Source: Sulfurovum sp. FS08-3 (GTDB lineage: Bacteria; Campylobacterota; Campylobacteria; Campylobacterales; Sulfurovaceae). From it: a stretch of DNA of 64,000 nt. Position numbers and translations under genes: made by a program. The stretch lies in assembly GCA_000830175.1 (NCBI GenBank), contig JQIS01000001.1, forward strand, positions 159,482-223,481, given 5' to 3'. Position 1 is the first letter of the stretch, and each line of letters starts with the position of its first letter. The notes beneath the pieces are model-generated. The model worked only from the letters and a program-made list of their open reading frames with translations, had not been told where the DNA came from and ran no database searches. Positions 47,351 to 54,466 of this stretch are shown in pieces.

Positions 47351-48088
47351 CTATTGAAGGTATTGTTTCAAAGTGTATTTCATATCCTCATCAAGCTCAA
47401 GATTTTTGAGCATCCATGCCAAATAGCCAGAGTCTCTACGGGCTATCTCTTCGATTTGCTCTCCTTTGTATTTACCAAACTTAAACTCACGCATAAGCAC
47501 GGGAGTTTGGGTAAGCTCGACAAGCTTTGGCATAATCTCGACTCCCTCAAATTGCTCTTTGACCAACAAAAAGAGTTGAGAAAGCAACAACTTCATCACC
47601 AATACATCGCCCAAAGCATCGTGGGCTTTGATGGTGATATTGTATTTGGCAGCCTCTTTTTCCTCTTTTTTGTAGAGTTCCAAAGCGTAACGAAGATATT
47701 GCAATCGATGGTAGGGGCTATTGGGCAAAAGGTGTTTGGCACATCGCAACGTATCGATGAGTTGATAGTGGTTTACAAAACCCTCTTTGACAAGCATTCC
47801 CAAATCAAATTGGATATTGTGCGCAATCAGGTAGTTTTGGGGCGTATTGTTTTGGTTTAGTACTTCCCAAAAGGGCGTTTGTGTGAAGAGAGGTTTACCC
47901 TCAAGAAGATGGGGCGTGATATTGTGTACCTCCATCGCTTCAATTTTGATAGGCGTATCGCTAAAACAAAGCGTATCAAAGGTTTCGATAGTATCACGAG
48001 AGTGAATAAGCATCGCACCAATTTGTATAATACGATCCTCTTCTTGATTGCCTGTGGTTTCGGTATCAAAGAGCATATATTTTGCCAT
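47351..48088 (-). CDS. DnaQ-like 3'-5' exonuclease with C-terminal DUF3820-like domain
   Basis: A 245-residue protein. The DEDDh exonuclease domain (about 1-180) has Exo I FDTETTG (about 6-12), Exo II AHNIQFDLG and Exo III HDALGD with the catalytic histidine. The last ~50 residues (FKFGKYKGEQIEEIARRDSG) match the DUF3820 type found in other exonucleases. Start ATG 48088 has AGGA 7 bases upstream and begins the conserved strand. Probably a DNA or RNA 3' end trimming enzyme; it is not the polymerase III epsilon subunit by context. Confidence 0.85.
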   Translation of the reverse strand: MAKYMLFDTETTGNQEEDRIIQIGAMLIHSRDTIETFDTLCFSDTPIKIEAMEVHNITPHLLEGKPLFTQTPFWEVLNQNNTPQNYLIAHNIQFDLGMLVKEGFVNHYQLIDTLRCAKHLLPNSPYHRLQYLRYALELYKKEEKEAAKYNITIKAHDALGDVLVMKLLLSQLFLLVKEQFEGVEIMPKLVELTQTPVLMREFKFGKYKGEQIEEIARRDSGYLAWMLKNLELDEDMKYTLKQYLQ

Positions 48089-48220
48089 TACATCATCCTG
48101 CTTTTTAGACAATTATACTCTATCAAGACTACAACAACCCTTTGAGTCCAAAAATAGTGCAACAAAACACTGCTTTTGTTAATCTATTTATGTATAATAG
48201 AGGAAAAAGGATATAAAAAT

Positions 48221-48619
48221 ATGTTTAAAATAGCTATTCCCGTCAAAGATAACACTTTGCAATTTGTAGGCAACGCAGGACACACGCCCCATTTCGCCAT
48301 TTTTGAGATGGCAGGTTCGGGGATGTTTCGTTCCTTTAATCTCCTAGAAGTGATTGCCAATCCTCGAAGCGATTTGGACCATCATGACCACGATGAAGAG
48401 CATCACGAGTGCGCTCACGACCACGACGACGAGGAGCATATCGCCCAACACAACAAAATGGGAACAGCCCTTGATGGATGTCGCTACCTAGTCGCCAAAC
48501 GTGCATGCAAAAACACCGCCAACGCCATGAAGCCTTACGGTATCAAAATCGTCAAATACAACGGCAACGCCACACAAGCCGATACGATACTCAAAGAGGT
48601 AGCGGGGAGTTTTATTTAG
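48221..48619 (+). CDS. NifX/NifB-type dinitrogenase cofactor-binding family protein with His-rich loop
   Basis: A 132-residue protein of the NifX/NafY/NifB C-terminal family. The N-terminal strand FKIAIPVKD and the C-terminal YGIKIV...A-x-x-IL region fit the ribonuclease-H-like fold. A loop at about 48-76 is packed with histidine, aspartate and glutamate plus one cysteine, suggesting divalent metal binding. No nif gene is near. Start ATG 48221 has AGGA 8 bases upstream. Likely a small metal or metallocluster carrier; function unknown. Confidence 0.8.
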   Translation: MFKIAIPVKDNTLQFVGNAGHTPHFAIFEMAGSGMFRSFNLLEVIANPRSDLDHHDHDEEHHECAHDHDDEEHIAQHNKMGTALDGCRYLVAKRACKNTANAMKPYGIKIVKYNGNATQADTILKEVAGSFI

Positions 48620-48631
48620 TCAAAGACTTTT

Positions 48632-48651
48632 GGGTGCGTTTTAATGTACCC
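48632..48651. repeat. REP-like hairpin related to 46564-46581
   Basis: GGGTGCGTT-TT-AATGTACCC pairs along all nine positions if G-U pairs are allowed. Its flanks (TTTT before, CATTATG after) resemble those of the hairpin at 46564. It lies between convergent genes and could also act as a bidirectional terminator. Confidence 0.5.
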
Positions 48652-48713
48652 TAGGGTCAATCATTATGCCTTTGGTTGTATCAAAATCAATACCGAAGAA
48701 GTACGCTAAAGGT

Positions 48714-50051
48714 TTACTTAGCTCCTATTTTCAATAACACTACCTTGACGGTTTTAATCAAAATGACGACATCAAGCCAAAGTGACCAGTTGCGAATATA
48801 CCACACATCAAGCCTTTTTCGCTCCTCAAAATCCAGCTCATTTCTGCCACTCACTTGCCAAAGTCCCGTAATGCCTGGTTTGACACGCAAAATAGCATCT
48901 ATCTCGTCCGTGAGTTTTGCTTTCTCTTCTACCATATAGGGTCTAGGTCCAATAAGCGACATTTTGCCTTGCAATACGTTGATGATTTGAGGCAACTCAT
49001 CAAGCGATGTTTTTCTAAGAAAATTCCCAATAGGGGTAACTCGTGGGTCATTTTGATATTTGTGATATTTTTCATAATACTTTATCTCACGGGGGTTCTT
49101 TTGTAAATAGTGAGTCAAAATATCCTCTCCATCAAGATACATGGTTCGGTATTTGTAGCACTCAAAGGACTCTTTGTTGCGTCCTAATCGTTGTTGTCTA
49201 AACATCACAGGACCTTTTGAATCAAGTGCAATCATGGCACTAATAAAAATATGCATGACTAAAAAAATAGGCAAAAGTAAAAGCGACATAAGAAACTCTG
49301 CAACCGTTTTGGTGTAGATATTCGATGGTGCCAATAGCCTATTTTCGACATGGATAGCGCAACTGCGAATATTTAAATACTCCACAATATCGGCTTGTGC
49401 AAAGTTGATGGTATCCAAATAGGGTACGACGTAGAGATCTTTGGTTGTTTTGGAGTATTGTCTTAATAGTGCATCAAGTTCCTCAAGCCTATAGCCTTGC
49501 GATGAGACAATGAGGGCATCAAAATGGTGATTATCGTACTTGTAGCCAAAATACCAATTGGTTCTAAACTCTCGTCTAAGCTCTCTTTTTTGTCTATTGT
49601 TCCCTACAATATAAATACGCTTCTTAAACATATCAAAGCCAAAAAGTACCCGTTTCATCAAACGTTTGGTGAGTGGAAGCAAAACTACCAAGAGTGCAAA
49701 GTAGAGTACAAAAAAGCTTCGTGAATACTCAAGACTTGTTTTGGTCAATGCCACAATGGATAGCACGGCTATAAAACTAAAAAAGAGTGCTTTGATGATA
49801 CGTTTGCTATCGCTCCAAAAATCAAATCGTTGAAAGTATATTTTTTCATAAATAAGCATTATCATAATAATAAGCATAACCCAAAGAAACTTCTCGATAG
49901 AGTATTGTTGAAACTCTGGCAATAGGGTGCTAAAGTGGTGTGTTCGTATATAGCTTGTCACTTCAAAAGTCCCCAAAAGAACCAAAAAATCAGCTATGAA
50001 TAAAATAGTAAGTAAAAGTAAAAATTTTAGGTTTTTCTTAAGCAGTATCAT
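48714..50051 (-). CDS. undecaprenyl-phosphate hexose-1-phosphate transferase (initiating sugar transferase)
   Basis: A 445-residue polyisoprenyl-phosphate sugar transferase. Four N-terminal membrane helices (about 10-115), a Rossmann-like CoA-binding-type domain, a further helix near 245-265, and the catalytic domain. Catalytic marks are the basic KYRTMY segment, SLDELPQ with the D-E pair, SLIGPRPY, and PGITGLWQVSGR. It starts lipid-linked repeat units for capsule, O-antigen or exopolysaccharide. It heads, in map order, the polysaccharide cluster. Confidence 0.93.
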   Translation of the reverse strand: MILLKKNLKFLLLLTILFIADFLVLLGTFEVTSYIRTHHFSTLLPEFQQYSIEKFLWVMLIIMIMLIYEKIYFQRFDFWSDSKRIIKALFFSFIAVLSIVALTKTSLEYSRSFFVLYFALLVVLLPLTKRLMKRVLFGFDMFKKRIYIVGNNRQKRELRREFRTNWYFGYKYDNHHFDALIVSSQGYRLEELDALLRQYSKTTKDLYVVPYLDTINFAQADIVEYLNIRSCAIHVENRLLAPSNIYTKTVAEFLMSLLLLPIFLVMHIFISAMIALDSKGPVMFRQQRLGRNKESFECYKYRTMYLDGEDILTHYLQKNPREIKYYEKYHKYQNDPRVTPIGNFLRKTSLDELPQIINVLQGKMSLIGPRPYMVEEKAKLTDEIDAILRVKPGITGLWQVSGRNELDFEERKRLDVWYIRNWSLWLDVVILIKTVKVVLLKIGAK

Positions 50052-50098
50052 AAGTGATATTATAGTATATTTTATATTTTAATATACTTTAGGTAGTC

Positions 50099-51004
50099 CT
50101 ATAGCCACCATCTTCTGTGCATACTCATCTTTTGTATCCAATATTTTGGCAAATGGTTGTGATAGTATCCCAATTTATAGGCTAGATACTTTGCACCCGT
50201 TCGGATGATAGCGATAGGAATAAGATAGATTTTACGCTTCTTTGCAAGATAGTTAAGTTCGGATTTGACAAACGCAATGCCTTCACCTTCAGCTTTGCCA
50301 AAATCATCCAAAATCCACTTTTCGTTGCGATGAAATACACCTATATCAAAATAGCGTTTAAACTCCTGCGTGATGGAGTATCCATGAGAGTGATAGACTT
50401 TGGCATCGCAATTGTAGGCAATCTTGTAGCCATTTTGAAGCATTTTTGCACCCGCATACATATCTTCACCCAAAATTAATCTCTTTTTGAAGTAGCCAAT
50501 TTCTTGCAAAGCTGTGACTCTATAAGCACTAAAGCTATTGGATAAAAATGCTGTTTTGATGCCGTATTGCTCTCTATCTTCGTAGCTTCTAACATAACTC
50601 ATTGGTTTGTAGTTGAAGAGTCTCAAATGCTCTCCAAAGATTGTTTCATCGAGATTGGCAATCTGACGACCGTAAACTGCCCCTACTTTTGCATCTTCAA
50701 AGGGTTTGAGTATATTGTGAATCGATTGGTTATCATAAGGCAACGCATCTTGGGTAAGATAGATCAAAAAATCGGCTTCATGGCACTGTTTCGCCCCCAA
50801 AGTTCGTGTACCGCCGTGGTCAAACTTCTCTTTGGGTATCACAAGGTAATCAACATTATAGCTTTTGATAATATCCATCGTACCATCATCGGATGAAGAG
50901 TCGATGATTAAAATATCAACCTCTTGGGAAGTCAAATGCTCCAAAAGTTTGCCGATACTATCTTGAGCGTTGAGTGTGGGGATGATAAGCGATACTTTTT
51001 TCAT
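50099..51004 (-). CDS. family 2 glycosyltransferase
   Basis: A 301-residue GT-A enzyme. The N-terminal SLIIPTLNAQ and IDSSSDDGT bind the nucleotide sugar, YLTQDALP replaces the usual D-x-D, and EDMYAG is the catalytic ED. The C-terminus is a short amphipathic region. Likely a rhamnosyl- or hexosyltransferase, given the dTDP-rhamnose genes nearby. Start ATG 51004 has AAGG 6 bases upstream and lies 2 bases from the end of the next gene. Confidence 0.9.
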   Translation of the reverse strand: MKKVSLIIPTLNAQDSIGKLLEHLTSQEVDILIIDSSSDDGTMDIIKSYNVDYLVIPKEKFDHGGTRTLGAKQCHEADFLIYLTQDALPYDNQSIHNILKPFEDAKVGAVYGRQIANLDETIFGEHLRLFNYKPMSYVRSYEDREQYGIKTAFLSNSFSAYRVTALQEIGYFKKRLILGEDMYAGAKMLQNGYKIAYNCDAKVYHSHGYSITQEFKRYFDIGVFHRNEKWILDDFGKAEGEGIAFVKSELNYLAKKRKIYLIPIAIIRTGAKYLAYKLGYYHNHLPKYWIQKMSMHRRWWL

Positions 51005-51005
51005 A

Positions 51006-51920
51006 TTAAGCCTTAAGCAACAATCCAATATTGCGAATCAGCCCTTGCTTGAATAGATTAAATCGAATAATATGCAAAACTCTTTGAAGATAGGATAACT
51101 TTTCGGTATGGTAAAAGCGTTCAAGCATTAATACAGTATGAAAATCTAAACGTGCTTGGTAGCGTTCCAAAAAAGCTCGAGCTTGTTGGTAATGCTTGGA
51201 TAAATTGTGATTGGAGACAATGTTTTTGACGACATAACCAAATGAAAACGCATTAGCCCCTATCTCATTGCTCCTATGCTGTCTATACTCTATCGTACTT
51301 TCATGGATATAAGCAATTTTGCCAAAAGCACTCGCTACCATGGCAATCCACCAATCGTGCATAATGGCTCTATTTGATATAGGCAGTGATAGATTTGCCA
51401 ACTCTCGATTGATAAGCATCGTGCATCCCGTAACCGTATTTTGCATCAAAAGACGATTGAGTTGATTGTATTGTGGATGGATACGGGAGTAGTGCCAAAA
51501 AGAGTTGTCGATAACATTTAGCTTCTCATCAACGACTCGCAAATCGCTATGAACCAAAAGGGGCAGGGGTTTGGGAGTATCTTTTTGAAGCTTTTTCATT
51601 GCTTCGACACTCTTTTCTATCTTGTTGCTGTGCCAAATATCATCTTGGTCGGCAAACATAAAATATTTACTATTGGAACTATGAAGCGCATACTCCAAAA
51701 GAGTAGCAAAACTCATCTTAGCACCCAAATTCTCATGAGATTCCAAAATCTCTACAGGATAGTGCTTAACAATCTCCAAAGTAGCATCGCTTGAACCATC
51801 GTCTCGCACAATGACTCTAAAATTTTTGTAGCTTTGGTCAAAAATAGAGTCCAATTGCTCTTTGATATACTTTTGTCCGTTGTAGGTAGAGAGCAAAATA
51901 TCGACTCGTTCAAGTATCAT
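51006..51920 (-). CDS. family 2 glycosyltransferase, probable rhamnosyltransferase
   Basis: A 304-residue GT-A enzyme with LLSTYNGQKYI, RDDGSSDAT, the ADQDDIW motif and MHDWW. The ADQDDIW block is typical of dTDP-rhamnosyl and related transferases of O-antigen loci. The rmlABCD genes 6 kb away would supply dTDP-L-rhamnose. It sits 4 bases after cysQ and is likely co-transcribed with the cys and rml genes. Confidence 0.9.
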   Translation of the reverse strand: MILERVDILLSTYNGQKYIKEQLDSIFDQSYKNFRVIVRDDGSSDATLEIVKHYPVEILESHENLGAKMSFATLLEYALHSSNSKYFMFADQDDIWHSNKIEKSVEAMKKLQKDTPKPLPLLVHSDLRVVDEKLNVIDNSFWHYSRIHPQYNQLNRLLMQNTVTGCTMLINRELANLSLPISNRAIMHDWWIAMVASAFGKIAYIHESTIEYRQHRSNEIGANAFSFGYVVKNIVSNHNLSKHYQQARAFLERYQARLDFHTVLMLERFYHTEKLSYLQRVLHIIRFNLFKQGLIRNIGLLLKA

Positions 51921-51924
51921 AAGA

Positions 51925-52716
51925 CTACCTTACTACAAACCATGGATTGAGTAGATTTTCTTTATTATAAACCATAGGATTATTGCTCTCAAATTGATAG
52001 CTCATTTTCCCCGCTTCCCTTACAATAGCATCAGCCGCAGCAGTATCCCACTCCATCGTAGGAGCAAGACGAGGATAGATATCGGCTTCACCCGTAGCAA
52101 CCATACAGAGTTTGAGTGAACTACCTCGTGAAGTAAGTGTTAAGTGTTCAGTGTTAAGTGCTAAGTTATCGATAAAAGCTTTGGTTTCATCGGATAGGTG
52201 TGATTTACTGGCTACAACGGCTAACTCTTCAGTAGGTTTGTCATTGACGTGAAGCGGTAATCTCTCCTCTCTTAACACTTCGCACTTAGCACTTAACACT
52301 CTCCTAAACGCTCCCTCTCCTTGCTTGGCATAATAGAGTTCATTTAGTGCGGGCGCATAGACTACACCTATTAGGGGTGTCTCTTTGCCAATGAGGGCGA
52401 TATTAATGGTAAACTCATCGTTTTTTTTGATAAACTCTTTGGTGCCATCAATGGGGTCAATACACCAATAGTACTCCCAATCTTTTCGCTGGCTGTACTC
52501 AATGCTCTTGTTTTCTTCGGATAAAATGGGTATGTTGGGATAGAGTTTCGTGAGTGCTTGACAAATAATCTCATTGGCTTTAATATCCGCCTCTGTCAAA
52601 GGAGATGTATCATCTTTGTACTCTACGGTAAAATCCTTTTGGTATATCTTCATGACGGTTTGACCTGCTTGGAGTGCACTATCAATTATATCTTCTATTT
52701 TTATTCTCTTTAGCAT
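51925..52716 (-). CDS. cysQ: 3'(2'),5'-bisphosphate nucleotidase CysQ
   Basis: A 263-residue inositol-monophosphatase-fold enzyme. PLTEADIKAN, LSEEN and WCIDPIDGTKEFI hold the metal ligands; EWDTAAADA is the second conserved block. CysQ turns PAP, left after sulfotransfer or PAPS reduction, into AMP. Two segments, LSAKCEVL (about 140-147) and NLALNTEHLTLT (about 185-196), are lengthened relative to E. coli CysQ and are encoded by the two inverted heptamer arrays at 52135-52162 and 52274-52301. The frame stays open through both. It overlaps cysC by 7 bases. Confidence 0.93.
   Translation of the reverse strand: MLKRIKIEDIIDSALQAGQTVMKIYQKDFTVEYKDDTSPLTEADIKANEIICQALTKLYPNIPILSEENKSIEYSQRKDWEYYWCIDPIDGTKEFIKKNDEFTINIALIGKETPLIGVVYAPALNELYYAKQGEGAFRRVLSAKCEVLREERLPLHVNDKPTEELAVVASKSHLSDETKAFIDNLALNTEHLTLTSRGSSLKLCMVATGEADIYPRLAPTMEWDTAAADAIVREAGKMSYQFESNNPMVYNKENLLNPWFVVR
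52135..52301. repeat. inverted heptamer arrays inside cysQ
   Basis: 52135-52162 holds four units of AAGTGTT (one CAGTGTT, one AAGTGCT). 52274-52301 holds four units of the reverse complement type AACACTT (with CGCACTT, AGCACTT and AACACTC). The two arrays face each other across about 111 bp of ordinary cysQ coding sequence. This is the same architecture as the arrays around the two four-helix-bundle genes, but with a different heptamer and no enclosed gene. Confidence 0.85.
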
Positions 52717-53345
52717 ATATATCCTTTGGTTTTTAAGTACTCTACGATTTGATTAACGCCCTCATCAACGGTTATTGTATCGGTTTTTAGATGAATTTCA
52801 GGTTTTTTGGGGGCTTCGTAGGGGCTATCAATGCCTGTAAAGTTCTTGATTTCACCGCTCAAAGCCTTTTGGTAGAGTCCTTTGGGGTCTCGTTGCTGAC
52901 ACACTTCAATAGGCGTATCGATAAAGACTTCGATAAATTCCCCCTCCTCCACCAAAGAGCGAACAATGGCTCTATCACTAACAAAAGGTGAGATAAAAGC
53001 AGTGAGTACAATCACTCCACTATCGACAAAGAGTTTGGCTACTTCGCCAATACGGCGTATATTTTCGACTCTCGAAGCCTCATCAAAACCCAAATCACGA
53101 TTAAGCCCATGGCGTATATTGTCTCCATCAAGCAAATAAGTATGATGATTTAATTGATAAAGCTTAGCTTCCAAAGCATTAGCAATCGTTGATTTCCCAC
53201 TACCACTAAGTCCTGTAAACCAAACAATGCAAGGTTTTTGATTTTTTAGCTTTGAACGTGCCTCTTGGTTTAGGTGTGTTTTGTGCCATACAATATTATT
53301 TAATGTTGGATGTTGGATGTTGGATGTTGGATGTTTATTTTCCAT
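52710..53345 (-). CDS. cysC: adenylylsulfate (APS) kinase CysC
   Basis: A 211-residue APS kinase. The P-loop is GLSGSGKST; DGDNIRHGLN, the RRIGEVAKLF helix, AFISPF, RDPKGLYQKA and FTGIDSPYEAP are all canonical. It phosphorylates APS to PAPS. Residues 5-15 (HPTSNIQHPTL) are encoded by the heptamer array and family similarity starts at NIVWHKTHLN. ATG 53345 lies inside the last codons of the four-helix-bundle gene, with AGGA 7 bases upstream, so the element has supplied its start. Confidence 0.94.
   Translation of the reverse strand: MENKHPTSNIQHPTLNNIVWHKTHLNQEARSKLKNQKPCIVWFTGLSGSGKSTIANALEAKLYQLNHHTYLLDGDNIRHGLNRDLGFDEASRVENIRRIGEVAKLFVDSGVIVLTAFISPFVSDRAIVRSLVEEGEFIEVFIDTPIEVCQQRDPKGLYQKALSGEIKNFTGIDSPYEAPKKPEIHLKTDTITVDEGVNQIVEYLKTKGYIC
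53303..53335. repeat. heptamer array, downstream end of element A
   Basis: Four perfect units of ATGTTGG (53303-53330) plus a partial fifth. Read on the minus strand these are CCAACAT units lying inside the first codons of cysC, just after the stop of the four-helix-bundle gene. They form an inverted pair with the array at 53701-53742. Confidence 0.9.
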
Positions 53346-53706
53346 TATTTTGTCCTGTTTTAACAATACTTGTTAATATTTTTATAATACTGTCTATTTC
53401 ATGCAACAAAACTTTCACTTTTGATTTATTGTTATCTATGTAGCCACTATCTTTTAATAACAATAACCAATATTTTGACTCTCTAGCCTCTTTACTTGCT
53501 ATCGACATTTTAGATACAAAGTCTTTTTTACTAATTGCTGCTTGTGCTTCATCGACATTGGCTCCAATTGATGTACCACTTCGTAAAAGCTGTTTTGAAA
53601 GTACATATTCTCGTTTATTATCACTTAAAAACTTATACAGTTCGATAATCATCAATGCAAATTGATAACTTTTGGCTACAATCAAATTATCTTTTTCATC
53701 CATCAT
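53335..53706 (-). CDS. four-helix-bundle protein (23S rRNA intervening-sequence protein family), element A
   Basis: A 123-residue helical protein of the family also called S23 or bIVP, related to Avd of diversity-generating retroelements. Diagnostic are the LLRSGTSIGANVDEA motif (about 41-55), the preceding SYQFALMIIELYKFL helix and KMSIASKEARESKYWL. The role of the family is unknown apart from its presence in rRNA intervening sequences. It lies between two cys genes, bounded on both sides by inverted heptamer arrays. Its stop codon overlaps the new start codon of cysC. Confidence 0.88.
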   Translation of the reverse strand: MMDEKDNLIVAKSYQFALMIIELYKFLSDNKREYVLSKQLLRSGTSIGANVDEAQAAISKKDFVSKMSIASKEARESKYWLLLLKDSGYIDNNKSKVKVLLHEIDSIIKILTSIVKTGQNNGK

Positions 53707-53742
53707 CCATCATCCAACATTCAACATTCAACATTCAACATC
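53701..53742. repeat. heptamer array, upstream end of element A
   Basis: Two CATCATC units (53701-53714), then CAACATT three times and CAACATC (53715-53742). It is inverted with respect to the ATGTTGG array at 53303. It contains the start codon of the enclosed gene and, at 53741-53743, the stop codon of the upstream DUF2061-kinase gene. Confidence 0.9.
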
Positions 53743-54466
53743 ATTTTATATAATTTTTTTTGATGTATTTTATCACAATTTCTATCGATTCTTCGACACT
53801 TAGCTTGTCGGTATCAAGCACAATTTCGGCGTGTTGAGGCTCTTCATAGACATCGCTAATGCCTGTAAAGTTTTGAATTTCACCGCTTAGGGCTTTTTCA
53901 TAAACCCCTTTGTAGTCTCTGAGTTTGCAACTCTCAATATCGGCTTTGACATAGACCATAATGTTGTTTTTGACCATCTTGCGAATGGCTTTGCGTGACT
54001 CACTGTAGGGTGAAATAAAGGAGGCAACGGTTGAAATAGAGTTGTTTTGAAGCGTCTTAATCAAGTGTCCTACACGATACATATGCCGATTGCGATCGAT
54101 ACGATCAAAGCCTACATTGGGAATCAAAGAGCGAATATCCCTAGAGTCAAGACGTTCTAGGGGAATATCAAGCTTTTGCAACTCTTTGTAAACCCCATCG
54201 GCAATGGTTGATTTACCGCTCATGGGTAGTCCTGTAAACCAGACATTAAAAGGCTCTATCTTTTTGCGTCCCCATTTAATCTTGAGCCACGCCCGTTCAT
54301 GAGCCCAGTAGAGAGCTACTTTGAGGATAGTCTCCAATAGACCTGCTGCAATAGCCAAATCAAGTCGTCCAAAAAAAACATAAACAATAATAATCGTAGT
54401 AGTAGTAGCTGCCACCCGCCAACTTATTCCCTTGGCAATGGAGCGTCTATTGGTATCTCTATACAT
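53741..54466 (-). CDS. DUF2061 membrane domain fused to an APS-kinase-like domain
   Basis: A 241-residue fusion. The N-terminal DUF2061 part (about 1-66) has two membrane helices (TTTTIIIVYVFF and AIAAGLLETILKVALYW) and an HERAW motif. The kinase part has P-loop GLPMSGKST (79-87), ASFISPY, RDYKGVYEKA and FTGISDVYEEP. The usual DGD-N-x-R segment is replaced by DSRDIR and the RNIRRIG-like block by RNRHMYRVG, so substrate binding may differ from true CysC. The start ATG 54466 shares one base with the cysN stop (TAATG). It may be a membrane-tied kinase or pseudo-kinase for PAPS use in sulfation. Confidence 0.88.
   Translation of the reverse strand: MYRDTNRRSIAKGISWRVAATTTTIIIVYVFFGRLDLAIAAGLLETILKVALYWAHERAWLKIKWGRKKIEPFNVWFTGLPMSGKSTIADGVYKELQKLDIPLERLDSRDIRSLIPNVGFDRIDRNRHMYRVGHLIKTLQNNSISTVASFISPYSESRKAIRKMVKNNIMVYVKADIESCKLRDYKGVYEKALSGEIQNFTGISDVYEEPQHAEIVLDTDKLSVEESIEIVIKYIKKNYIK

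Noticed and set aside
54385-54412. GTAGTAGTAGTAG trinucleotide run in the DUF2061-kinase gene
   Set aside because: It encodes a threonine stretch in frame and is a triplet repeat, so length change would not shift the frame; it lacks an inverted partner.
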